A DNA stretch of 64,000 bases from Gracilibacillus salitolerans (GTDB lineage Bacteria; Bacillota; Bacilli; Bacillales; Amphibacillaceae), in contig NZ_CP045915.1 in NCBI RefSeq assembly GCF_009650095.1, positions 1,736,001-1,800,000 on the forward strand, in the 5' to 3' direction. Under the pieces are notes generated by a model. It was not told the origin of the DNA. It did not search any database and saw only the letters and a program-made list of their open reading frames with translations. Each line of letters begins with the position of its first letter. Positions within the stretch are counted from its first letter, which is position 1. Positions 40,551-48,703 of the stretch are shown one piece after another. The translations under genes were made by a program, and so were the position numbers.

Positions 40551-41561
40551 ATGAAGTTAACGATAAGAGAGATAGCAAAAATGGCAGGGGTTTCACCAGG
40601 AACGGTATCAAAAGTAATTAACCAAACTGGAAGCATTAGCCCAAACACGATTCAAAAAGTAAAGAAAGTCATAGAAGATACAGGATATCAACCAAGTTTT
40701 TCAGCAAAAGCTCTTGCAACAAAGAAATCGAATATGATTGGTCTTATATATGCTGGAGAAGTTCATGTTGAATTCAATCATCCTTTTTTTAACCAGGTTA
40801 TAAATGCTTTTAAAAACACGTTAGGACAGTTAGGTTACGATATTCTCATTTTCTCAAATCAAGCGTTTAATATTGGGAAAGAGGACTATGTAGCTCGAGC
40901 AAAACACTATCAACTAGATGGTTGTTTAATCATTGCAGGGGAGCAGATTGAGGAAGCGATCTATCAACTAGATCAAAGTGATATTCCGACAGTGGCTGTC
41001 GATTTAGAATTGTCAGGAGAGTGTTCTAGTTATGTAATGACAGATAATGAAAAAATATCCAGGCAAGTTGTCGAATATTTTTATTTGAGTGGTATCCGAA
41101 AATTGGCGTTTATTGGTGGGCAAGCGGATTCGATTATCTCTAATGTACGTAAAGATGCATTTATTCAATCGATGAAAGATTTCGGAATGGACCTCCGAGA
41201 TGAATGGATTAAATATGGGAACTTTTTTGAAGAAAGCGGTTATGAAAAAATGAAAGAAATCTTAGAACAGGGAAGTATACCTGAGGCGATTTATGCCGTT
41301 TCCGATATGATGGCATTAGGCGCTTTGAAAGCGATTAAAGAAGCGGGGTTATCGGTGCCACAAAATATAAAAGTTATCGGATGCGATGACATTGAGGCTT
41401 GCAGATATAGTGACCCCACTTTGGCAACCGTCAAACAGGATCAAGTGAAAATTGGTAGACTGGCAGCTAATATCCTGCATGATTTAATAAATGAACGAAA
41501 AGTACAAAAATCTGTCTATGTTGACCCTGAATTAATTATTAGAGATTCTGGTAGAATTTAA
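40551..41561 (+). CDS. LacI-family regulator, paralogue 1
   Basis: A 336-residue LacI protein with HTH IREIAKMAGVSPGTVSKVIN and an effector domain containing CLIIAGEQ, AVSDMMALGALKAI and GCDDIEACRYSDPTLATVKQD. It is strikingly similar along its whole length to the regulator at 46576, so the pair arose by duplication. Each is followed by a DUF624 gene, and together they flank the sugar importer at 43400-46541. Likely operators are the GAAACCGATTTC pair at 43131 and 43277. The ATG follows GTGGGG. Confidence 0.92.
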   Translation: MKLTIREIAKMAGVSPGTVSKVINQTGSISPNTIQKVKKVIEDTGYQPSFSAKALATKKSNMIGLIYAGEVHVEFNHPFFNQVINAFKNTLGQLGYDILIFSNQAFNIGKEDYVARAKHYQLDGCLIIAGEQIEEAIYQLDQSDIPTVAVDLELSGECSSYVMTDNEKISRQVVEYFYLSGIRKLAFIGGQADSIISNVRKDAFIQSMKDFGMDLRDEWIKYGNFFEESGYEKMKEILEQGSIPEAIYAVSDMMALGALKAIKEAGLSVPQNIKVIGCDDIEACRYSDPTLATVKQDQVKIGRLAANILHDLINERKVQKSVYVDPELIIRDSGRI

Positions 41562-41649
41562 TCCCATCTGGTACGTTTATTATTTTAGAAAAAGGCTATA
41601 ATGTTAACAAAATATTTCTAAAATAATATATCAAGAAATGGGTGATAGG

Positions 41650-42285
41650 ATGAACCAGACTGACCAAATGCTGTTTCGTATTTTACATGTGCTGGCTTCG
41701 TTTTTGGCATTACAGTTATTATGGTTTTTCTTCTCATTAGGGATTGTTACTGTTATTCCCGCAACTGTTGCTATGTATGCTGTAGTCTTGGAATGGTCGA
41801 AACATGGAGTAGATATAATAGGGGTATGGAAGGCGTTTTATCAAGCTTTTAAATTGAATTTTAGAAATACGTTATTTCTAGGAATTAATGTGGGTGTAAT
41901 TGTGATTATCTTCGCTTTCAATACAAGCATTCTTCCGACATTTAACGGCTTTCTGCATCTTTTTCTGCAAGTTTTATGGTTGTTTGTAGCAAGTATCTCC
42001 ATTTTTACCTTAATTGCGATGTTGCCATTAATCGTAACATCTCATTTAAAAGGATTAAAGTTATGGAAACATGCATGGATAGCTTCGATTACTATACTAC
42101 CTGATATTTTATTAATTGGAGGCATAGGTGTCATTTTTGCGATTGTGGGATTGTATTTCCCAATGGCAATTATTGCAGGTGTGAGTCTTTTTGCATTTAT
42201 TCATATTAATATATGGCAAAGAGCTGTCAAAAAATTACCACAAGACTTTTTAGATCAGTGTTTATTAAAATATCGTTATCGGTAA
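41650..42285 (+). CDS. DUF624 (YesL-like) membrane protein
   Basis: A 211-residue polytopic membrane protein with the DUF624 signature LLWFFFSLGIVTVIPATVAMYAVVLEW. About five or six helices are predicted. ATG 41650 is preferred over ATG 41638 because GGGTGATAGG lies between them. It follows the LacI paralogue 1 gene by 88 bases and ends in a terminator whose stem overlaps its stop codon. Function is unknown. Confidence 0.85.
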   Translation: MNQTDQMLFRILHVLASFLALQLLWFFFSLGIVTVIPATVAMYAVVLEWSKHGVDIIGVWKAFYQAFKLNFRNTLFLGINVGVIVIIFAFNTSILPTFNGFLHLFLQVLWLFVASISIFTLIAMLPLIVTSHLKGLKLWKHAWIASITILPDILLIGGIGVIFAIVGLYFPMAIIAGVSLFAFIHINIWQRAVKKLPQDFLDQCLLKYRYR

Positions 42286-42314
42286 CTGCTTCTTAGGTGA
42301 GAAGCAGTTTTATT
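42284..42314 (+). terminator. Rho-independent terminator overlapping the stop codon
   Basis: AACTGCTTCT / AGAAGCAGTT, a 10-bp perfect stem with a 6-base loop and TTTATTTATT tail. It begins inside the DUF624 stop codon. Confidence 0.85.
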
Positions 42315-42457
42315 TATTATAAGGTAGGAAAGTATATAACCGTTGGTATCAAAGCATTTTGGTATCCTATTCACGTTTAAAATGTGTAATAAATAAAGAT
42401 ATAGTTGACTAGTCATGTTGTTTATTATGAAAGGTATCGTGTGCAAGGAAATCGCTT

Positions 42458-42575
42458 CGGCTGCCCGCTTCCCTTTCCGTGGGGTTTTCCCTTCAGCTAA
42501 CTTTTCCAAGCAAAAACCGCTTGGAAAAGTTGATCTTCAGGTAAAACAGTCCCACAGGAGTTGAAGCGGCCGGCC
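42458..42575 (+). repeat. Covarying long-hairpin repeat, copy C
   Basis: The outer stem CCGCTTC / GAAGCGG encloses the shared CTTTCCGTGGG and CCCACAGGAG arms. The inner part has CTTCAGCTAACTT and a terminal stem ACTTTTCCAAGC / GCTTGGAAAAGT. It lies in the 1.1-kb gene-free gap 42286-43399. Confidence 0.8.
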
Positions 42576-42703
42576 TCCGCTATAAAGTTGTTCTACAACG
42601 TTTTTGACCGTTATCTTTTTGAGCTTTCTTAAAGTGGTCACATTTACATTGTGGAATAAAAGTCGTCATGTTACTACTTGCACCCATTGCAGGTCTCTAT
42701 TTA

Positions 42704-42828
42704 GCGTAGGCGTCCACTTCGACTCCAGGGGGATCAGCGTGATCTGAAGATCCACTTTTGCAAAACGATCTTTTTTGCAAAAGTTAGCTGAAGAGCATGC
42801 CCCACGGAAAGCGAAGTGGGCAAGCCGT
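42704..42828 (-). repeat. Covarying long-hairpin repeat, copy D (inverted relative to C)
   Basis: The outer stem CCACTTCG / CGAAGTGG and terminal stem ACTTTTGCAAAA / TTTTGCAAAAGT enclose the conserved core read on the minus strand. Copy C lies 128 bases away. A GGACCGGGTGGGCTTCCCAGTTTTT-like segment follows at about 42943-42970, matching the layout at 33.5-34.0 kb. Confidence 0.8.
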
Positions 42829-43130
42829 AGCGGTTGTTACGCATATTATCCATTTCAAAATTACTAATTTATTCCATAGTTATCAACCATCAGTAGTGAA
42901 CATTATCTTTCTTTTGCACTATCTTTATTTTGGTCAATTAAAAGGACCGGGTGGGCTTCCCAGTTTTTCTTAATAAGCGAGATGTCAGTTCCCGTATATA
43001 GTGTCCTATTTGATGAGGAAGATATATATGGATGGTTAAATAGGACTTAGTCGGCAATTGCTTCATGTATAGTCATTAAGTTGTTACCATGACTTAATGG
43101 TTAATCAGAATCATAATTTTACCGGAGAAG

Positions 43131-43142
43131 GAAACCGATTTC
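43131..43142. promoter_or_regulatory. LacI-type operator O1
   Basis: GAAACCGATTTC is a near-palindrome with a central CG, typical of LacI-family operators. It lies about 50 bases upstream of the -35 box of the importer promoter and is identical to O2 at 43277. Confidence 0.65.
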
Positions 43143-43182
43143 TTTATAAAGATAATTTACAAAGGAATATTTCAAAAAACTA

Positions 43183-43232
43183 TTGATTTTGTAATATATT
43201 AGTAATATAATAAACCCGAGAAAGCGGATACA
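43183..43232 (+). promoter_or_regulatory. Importer promoter with cre-like box
   Basis: TTGATT (43183-43188) and a perfect TATAAT (43206-43211) are 17 bases apart. AGAAAGCGGATACA (43219-43232) follows, matching cre at 12 of 14 positions across the start site. Together with operators O1 and O2 this is a well-formed repressible promoter. Confidence 0.7.
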
Positions 43233-43276
43233 TTATGCTGCAGCGTAATAATAAATTTTATTTTTTAGCTTTTGAG

Positions 43277-43288
43277 GAAACCGATTTC
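43277..43288. promoter_or_regulatory. LacI-type operator O2
   Basis: A second exact copy of GAAACCGATTTC, 146 bases downstream of O1 and about 60 bases after the promoter. The spacing suits repression by DNA looping or by a roadblock. Confidence 0.65.
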
Positions 43289-43399
43289 TTTTATGGCGCT
43301 ATTTTGTATTTAAAGAAGTTTAAAACAGGGTAGAAAAGTCTTATTTGTATTATTTGTTGTTGTTAGGCTTAAGTATAAAAATATTGGGGGTTAGTAATC

Positions 43400-44692
43400 A
43401 TGAAAAAATGGTTATTGTTAGTTGTATTCTCTTCACTAGTAATCGCTTTAGTTGCTTGTAGTGATGACAATGAAAGTGCTGGTAGTGATGATGGTGATGC
43501 TGGTGATGACAGTGGTGAAACTGTATCGTTGGATTTTTGGATCTTCGGTAGCACAGGCTATGGAGAATTAGTAGACGAGTACATGGAGGAACATCCGAAC
43601 GTTGAAATCACGATTAACGAAGGTGAAATGAATGATATGCACAACAACTTGTTTACATCCATTTCCGCTGGAAGCGGTGCACCAGATATTGCACAGATTG
43701 AAATTAGTGAAGTGGAGAAATTTTTAGAGGCGCAAGATCAATTCTATAATTTAAATGACTATGGAGCTGAGGATGTCGCTGGCAATTTCCTTGATTGGAA
43801 GTGGGCACAGGCACAGAATGTTGATGGATCTTTCCAAATAGGTTTGCCAACTGATATTGGACCGACAACAATGTTTTATCGCACAGATGTAATGGAAGAA
43901 GCTGGCCTTCCAACGGATCGTGAAGAACTAGCTACAGAGATTGATACATGGGATGCGTACTATGAGGCAGCTAAAACAGTTAAAGCGGAAACCGGTAAAC
44001 CTATGGCAGACGCTCCGCAACTTGTATTCAATGCACTTAGAGACCAACAAGATCAACAATATTTTAATGAAGATGGTGAATTGATCCTAGAAGATACTGT
44101 AAAAGAAGCTTATGATTATACTACTAAAATGATTCAAGAAGACTTAATTGGTGAAAATGAACTTTGGACACCTGAATGGGGAAATGCAATGGCTGAAGGA
44201 AGCTACGCTACAATGCCTGGTGCTCCGGGTTGGATGGTAGCTAATGTGAAAGGTAATGCACCTGATGCAGGTGGCAATTGGGATATCGCAAATATTCCGG
44301 AAGGGGCAGGAAACTGGGGAGGTTCTTTCTTAACAATCCCAGAAGAAACTGAACATCCACAGGAAGCATTTGAGTTTATCTCCTGGTTAACAGCGCCAGA
44401 ACAACAATTGAGATCATTTGAAATTGCTGGATTATTCCCTTCTACACCAGATGTATATGAGGATGAGGAATTTCTAGCAACTTCAGATGAATACTTCAGT
44501 GGTGCACCTACTGCGCAAATCTTTGCAGATGCAGCTCAATCAGTGAAAACTGTTTACATGGGTGTTAATTATGCAACGGTTGACACTGAACTTAATACAG
44601 CGCTTATTAATGTCGCTGTCGAAGGTGCAGACCCTCAGGAAGAATGGGATGCAGCTGTCGAACGTATCAGCTCACAAATAGAGAGACAATAA
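43400..44692 (+). CDS. Sugar-binding lipoprotein of an ABC importer (family 1)
   Basis: A 430-residue solute-binding protein. The signal peptide ends in the lipobox IALVAC (C20), followed by an acidic Ser/Gly/Asp linker. The core has DFWIFGSTGYGELVDEYMEEHPNVEI and MPGAPGWM, typical of family 1 sugar-binding proteins for di- and oligosaccharides. The ribosome site is GGGGG. The promoter carries two LacI-type operators and a cre-like box. Two permease genes follow, but no ATPase gene does. The ligand is unknown. Confidence 0.92.
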   Translation: MKKWLLLVVFSSLVIALVACSDDNESAGSDDGDAGDDSGETVSLDFWIFGSTGYGELVDEYMEEHPNVEITINEGEMNDMHNNLFTSISAGSGAPDIAQIEISEVEKFLEAQDQFYNLNDYGAEDVAGNFLDWKWAQAQNVDGSFQIGLPTDIGPTTMFYRTDVMEEAGLPTDREELATEIDTWDAYYEAAKTVKAETGKPMADAPQLVFNALRDQQDQQYFNEDGELILEDTVKEAYDYTTKMIQEDLIGENELWTPEWGNAMAEGSYATMPGAPGWMVANVKGNAPDAGGNWDIANIPEGAGNWGGSFLTIPEETEHPQEAFEFISWLTAPEQQLRSFEIAGLFPSTPDVYEDEEFLATSDEYFSGAPTAQIFADAAQSVKTVYMGVNYATVDTELNTALINVAVEGADPQEEWDAAVERISSQIERQ

Positions 44693-44701
44693 GGATGATA
44701 C

Positions 44702-44738
44702 TTAAACGGTCTATGGTGTTCATTCATAGACCGTTTAA
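44702..44738 (+). promoter_or_regulatory. Strong intercistronic hairpin after the binding-protein gene
   Basis: TTAAACGGTCTATG / CATAGACCGTTTAA is a 14-bp perfect stem with a 9-base loop and no T run. It fits an RNA-stabilising or partial attenuating element that raises binding-protein expression over the permeases. Confidence 0.7.
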
Positions 44739-44761
44739 AATCAGTGAAAGGAGAGAAGGAA

Positions 44762-45682
44762 ATGTCTCGAACAGAAACATCGTTAAAAACGTACAAAAAA
44801 TCATCCTTGAGTGAGAAAACGAAAGAAGCCATATCAGGCTACTTATATGTTTCCCCTTTCTTTATTTTATTTGCTATTTTTGGACTATTTCCCATTCTTT
44901 TTAGTTTTTATTTAGGGTTTCAAAAGTGGAATGGTCTAGGTGAAATGGAATATGTCGGTTTGCAAAACTTTAAATGGGTGCTAACTGATAAGATATTTTG
45001 GACTTCTTTAACTAATACGCTAATTATGTGGGTATTAGGTACTCTTCCACAATTGTTAATAGGTATTATCTTGGCATATGCGTTAAATTCGGCATTGATA
45101 AAAATGAAAAGCTTTTTCCGAGTTTCCATCTTTATGCCTTATGTAACTTCAACGGTTGCGGTTGCTATTGTATTTGGCATTATGTTTAATAGTCAGGAAT
45201 TTGGATTGTTTAACGTAATTTTCAGCTGGTTTGGTGTGGAGCCTATTAGCTGGGGAACATCTTGGTGGGGGGTAAAAGTAGCAATCTCCACGATGGTATT
45301 TTGGCGTTGGGTTGGTTACAACACGATCATTTATTTAGCTGGCCTTCAAGCTATACCGAATGAATTGTATGAAGCCTCACAGATCGATGGTGCTACAATC
45401 AGACAGAAAATACAGTATATAACCATTCCAATGTTACGACCAATCATTATTTTAACTGTATTTACTTCAACGATTGGTGCATTACAACTATTTACCGAGC
45501 CACTAATCTACATCGGTCGAACTTATAGAGAAGAAGGGATAACTGTAGTGCTCTATTTATACCGTGAAGCTTTTTCTAATTTATCATTTGGTCCAGCTTC
45601 AGCAGCTGCGATAATCTTATTTATTATTATTATTATCATATCCTCAATTAACGTATTTATTGCAAATCGGATTGGGAGATAA
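44762..45682 (+). CDS. ABC sugar transporter permease, MalF/UgpA-like
   Basis: A 306-residue permease with six helices and the EAA loop EASQIDGATIRQKIQYITIP. Its opening segment SGYLYVSPFFILFAIFGLFPI is standard for this family. ATG 44762 follows GGAGAGAAGG; an in-frame upstream GTG would include that ribosome site. It forms a heterodimer with the next permease. Confidence 0.93.
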   Translation: MSRTETSLKTYKKSSLSEKTKEAISGYLYVSPFFILFAIFGLFPILFSFYLGFQKWNGLGEMEYVGLQNFKWVLTDKIFWTSLTNTLIMWVLGTLPQLLIGIILAYALNSALIKMKSFFRVSIFMPYVTSTVAVAIVFGIMFNSQEFGLFNVIFSWFGVEPISWGTSWWGVKVAISTMVFWRWVGYNTIIYLAGLQAIPNELYEASQIDGATIRQKIQYITIPMLRPIIILTVFTSTIGALQLFTEPLIYIGRTYREEGITVVLYLYREAFSNLSFGPASAAAIILFIIIIIISSINVFIANRIGR

Positions 45683-45695
45683 GGAGGGTTAGTCA

Positions 45696-46541
45696 ATGAG
45701 TGAAAAAGTCGGATCAAAAAAGGTTTCAATTTCGAAAATGTTTGTGTATGCTCTACTTGCCATTGCTACCTTTCTATCCATCTTTCCGTTGTATTGGATG
45801 TTTGTAATGGCAACAAACCACAATAGTGCAATTAATAGTGTTCCACCGGCATTTATTCCGGGCGCAGAATTAGTGACAAACTTTGTAAAAGTAATAGAGA
45901 CTATTGATTTCTTTGGCGCTATTTGGAATTCACTTATTGTATCGACTGTTACAACAATAGGTGTATTATTTTTATGTTCTCTAGCAGGTTTTGCCTTTGC
46001 TAAATTTGAATTTAAGGGTAAAAATATCTTGTTTATCTTTATCTTAGTTACGATGATGATACCACCACAACTTGGACTTATTCCACAGTACTTCATCATT
46101 ACTAAACTAGATTGGTTAAACGATTTAAAAGCAATTATTGTACCAGGATTGATCGATGCATTTGGTATATTTTGGATGAGGCAGTATATTAGTAGTAATG
46201 TTCCGGATGAACTGGTAGATGCAGCCAAAATTGATGGTTGCACTAACTTTAGAGTGTATTGGAACATTGCAGTCCCAGTTATAATACCGGCGTTTGCTAC
46301 CTTAGCGATTATTCGATTTATGTATATTTGGAATGATTTTCTGTGGCCACTTGTTGTCTTGCGTGAAGAATCATCATTCACTATCCAAGTTGCTTTACGT
46401 GGATTAATTGATAATTACGTGCGTGATAATGGTATGATCTTATCTGGAACGTTTTGGGCTACTGTCCCACTGATAATTGTATTCTTGTTATTAAATAGAT
46501 TATTTATTCAAAGTCTAACTGAGGGTGCGGTAAAAAGTTAA
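45696..46541 (+). CDS. ABC sugar transporter permease, MalG/UgpE-like
   Basis: A 281-residue permease with six helices and the EAA loop DAAKIDGCTNFRVYWNIAVP. It ends in FIQSLTEGAVKS, the classic C-terminus of MalG-type permeases. AAGGAGGGT precedes the ATG, 13 bases after the previous gene. The transporter probably borrows an MsmX-type ATPase. Confidence 0.94.
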   Translation: MSEKVGSKKVSISKMFVYALLAIATFLSIFPLYWMFVMATNHNSAINSVPPAFIPGAELVTNFVKVIETIDFFGAIWNSLIVSTVTTIGVLFLCSLAGFAFAKFEFKGKNILFIFILVTMMIPPQLGLIPQYFIITKLDWLNDLKAIIVPGLIDAFGIFWMRQYISSNVPDELVDAAKIDGCTNFRVYWNIAVPVIIPAFATLAIIRFMYIWNDFLWPLVVLREESSFTIQVALRGLIDNYVRDNGMILSGTFWATVPLIIVFLLLNRLFIQSLTEGAVKS

Positions 46542-46575
46542 GGTAATACATTTAATAAAAAATAGAGGGATTCAC

Positions 46576-47610
46576 ATGAAGTTAACAATCAGAGAGATAG
46601 CTCAAATGGCAGGTGTGTCACCAGGTACCGTATCAAAAGTAATCAATAAAACTGGTAGTATTAGCCCGCAAACAGTGAAAAAAGTAAAAAAAATAATTGA
46701 AGAAACAGGATATCAACCTAGTTTTTCAGCAAAGTCATTGGCGACCAAAAAGTCCAATCTAATTGGTTTGATTTATGCAGGAGAAGTTCATGTGGAATTT
46801 AGCCACCCTTTTTTTAATGAAGTAGTCAATGCTTTTAAAAATGCGATAGGAAAACTAGGATATGATATTCTAGTTTTTTCTAATGATAAATTTAACATGG
46901 TGAAAGAGGATTATGTAGCTAGATGTAATCACTTCCATCTAGACGGCTGTGTCATCATCGCTGGGGAGCAATTAGAGGAAGCTGTTAATGAGTTGGATCA
47001 AAGTAATGTACCTTGCGTAGGAGTTGATATCGAACTGAAGGGACCTAGATCAAGCTACGTATCTACAGATAATGGGAAGGTTTCTGCTAAAGTAGTAGAA
47101 TATCTTTACTTAAACTCTATTAAAGAGGTGGCGTTTATAGGTGGTCCAGCAAATTCAATCATTTCTAACCTCCGAAAAGAAGCTTTTACACACTATATGC
47201 ACCTTTTCGGAATGACTGTTAGACCGAATTGGATTCAATTTGGTAATTACTTTGAAGATAGTGGCTATCAAGCGATGAAACGAATATTAGCTAGTAAGCC
47301 ATATCCAGAGGCGGTTTACACAGCATCTGACATGATGGCGTTAGGTGCATTAAAAGCACTGAAAGAAGAAGGTTTACGTATACCCGAGGATATGAAGCTA
47401 GTAGGTTGTGATGATATCGAAGCTTGCCGCTATAGTGATCCCCCACTTGCGACAGTCAAGCAAGATAAAGATAAAATGGGAAAGCTAGCAGCTTACATGT
47501 TGCATGATTTAATAAATGGAAACACGGAACCAGGTTCCATATTAGTAGATCCGAAATTAATTATCCGAGATTCCTGTGTAATCGAAAAGGATATAACAAT
47601 GTCCACATAA
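46576..47610 (+). CDS. LacI-family regulator, paralogue 2
   Basis: A 344-residue LacI protein with HTH IREIAQMAGVSPGTVSKVIN and the same effector-domain motifs as the regulator at 40551 (GCDDIEACRYSDPPLATVKQD). It starts 34 bases after the importer permease, so it is part of the transporter operon and probably autoregulates. Its stop is 10 bases before a DUF624 gene. AGAGGGATT precedes the ATG. The two paralogues may bind the same operators with different effectors. Confidence 0.93.
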   Translation: MKLTIREIAQMAGVSPGTVSKVINKTGSISPQTVKKVKKIIEETGYQPSFSAKSLATKKSNLIGLIYAGEVHVEFSHPFFNEVVNAFKNAIGKLGYDILVFSNDKFNMVKEDYVARCNHFHLDGCVIIAGEQLEEAVNELDQSNVPCVGVDIELKGPRSSYVSTDNGKVSAKVVEYLYLNSIKEVAFIGGPANSIISNLRKEAFTHYMHLFGMTVRPNWIQFGNYFEDSGYQAMKRILASKPYPEAVYTASDMMALGALKALKEEGLRIPEDMKLVGCDDIEACRYSDPPLATVKQDKDKMGKLAAYMLHDLINGNTEPGSILVDPKLIIRDSCVIEKDITMST

Positions 47611-47620
47611 GGGTGATGAC

Positions 47621-48223
47621 ATGAATAAATCAGAAAACATTTTCTTTCGCATACTTGATATTTTCGCCCACTTTGTATTACTCAATACACTTTGGATTAT
47701 TTGCTGTGTACCTATAATAACTATTTTCCCAGCGACAACGGCTTTATTTGGAGTTGTCCGAAAATGGCACACAAATGGAACAGATGCCGGATCCATTCGA
47801 TTGTTTTTTTCACTATTTAGAGAAAACTTTAAAAAAAGCTTTTTTATTGGCGTTTTATGGATCGTTGCCGGATTTATTTTATTTGTTGATTGGTCAATCC
47901 TGCTACAAGTAGAATTTACTGGGAAGTTGGGGGTATTCACCTTATTGATATTTTCCATTATTCTATTTATTTTTATGACAATATATGTATTTTTTGTTTT
48001 AGTGCATTATGAACTTTCTATATTACAAACGCTTAAGAATGCTTTATTCCTTTCGTTAGGTTACTTTTTTCATACACTTTTGCTGTTGGTAACAATAGTT
48101 GTAGCAATAACGGTTACCTACTTTGCACCGGTTTTTCTTATGATATTCGGAAGTATTCTAGCATTTACTATGTATTTCATCTTTCAAAAATTATCTATCA
48201 AAGTCCAACAGAAACTTGTATGA
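47621..48223 (+). CDS. DUF624 (YesL-like) membrane protein
   Basis: A 200-residue polytopic membrane protein with the signature LLNTLWIICCVPIITIFPATTALFGVVRKW. It follows LacI paralogue 2 by 10 bases, with AGGGTGATG before its ATG, so the two are cotranscribed with the importer. This is the third DUF624 gene of the window. Function is unknown. Confidence 0.87.
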   Translation: MNKSENIFFRILDIFAHFVLLNTLWIICCVPIITIFPATTALFGVVRKWHTNGTDAGSIRLFFSLFRENFKKSFFIGVLWIVAGFILFVDWSILLQVEFTGKLGVFTLLIFSIILFIFMTIYVFFVLVHYELSILQTLKNALFLSLGYFFHTLLLLVTIVVAITVTYFAPVFLMIFGSILAFTMYFIFQKLSIKVQQKLV

Positions 48224-48256
48224 AAAGGAGAACCCTTAAGTAAAAATTCATTAGAT

Positions 48257-48345
48257 GAGGCTGGGACATAAGTATTTAGTCATCCAAAAATCCGAACGAA
48301 CATGTAAATTCTTTAGTTAGGATTCGATGTAGTTCGGATCTTTTA
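48257..48345 (+). terminator. GAGGCTGGGACATAA element with terminator-like hairpin
   Basis: GAGGCTGGGACATAA (48257-48271) is a motif I recall downstream of many Firmicutes genes. It is followed by ATCCGAAC (48290-48297) pairing with GTTCGGAT (48332-48339) and a CTTTTATCTTT tail. It probably ends the importer-LacI-DUF624 transcript. Confidence 0.5.
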
Positions 48346-48445
48346 TCTTTCCATTTAGAAGGTATTGATTGCAAACAAGGCGGATGATGAACGAAATCAT
48401 GTAACCATTTTGAAATGTATTTACTGCTAAACGATCGCTGCGACC

Positions 48446-48551
48446 GACCACTCCGCTTTCCGTGGGCACGGCTGAAGCTAACTTGGTAAAGAAGAGCACT
48501 TTACCAAGTGGATCTTCAGCTCGTGCTCTTCCCACAGGAGTCTCGATGGTC
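48446..48551 (+). repeat. Covarying long-hairpin repeat, copy E (single)
   Basis: The outer stem GACCA / TGGTC, then the shared CTTTCCGTGGG and CCCACAGGAG arms, GGCACG / CGTGC, GCTGAAG / CTTCAGC and terminal stem ACTTGGTAAAG / CTTTACCAAGT form one long hairpin. No inverted partner is present within this gap (48224-48703). Confidence 0.8.
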
Positions 48552-48703
48552 TTGTCTTCTCTATACTTATGCGCTACAACATTTGTTAGAAATAGTAGTT
48601 TGAATGGACTGTTTTCGTATCCCTTTCCTCTAGGTTTTATTTTAGCGATTTAAATGGTATAGGAAAAAACATAGAGTTATTTAGAATCCAATCACTCTTG
48701 TAT

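Noticed and set aside
42458..42828. CRISPR array
   Set aside because: The repeated units are long hairpins in inverted orientation with no regular spacers and no cas genes nearby.
45689..46381. 230-codon minus-strand ORF
   Set aside because: Antisense shadow of the MalG-type permease, which has clear family motifs and a ribosome site on the plus strand.
47557..47958. 133-codon minus-strand ORF
   Set aside because: Antisense to the LacI gene end and DUF624 gene; no ribosome site and no recognisable protein features.
48317..48653. ORFs on both strands around 48.3-48.65 kb (72 and 63 codons)
   Set aside because: Both read through hairpin repeat copy E and its flank. The apparent protein similarity to the ORF at 33.5 kb comes from the repeat.
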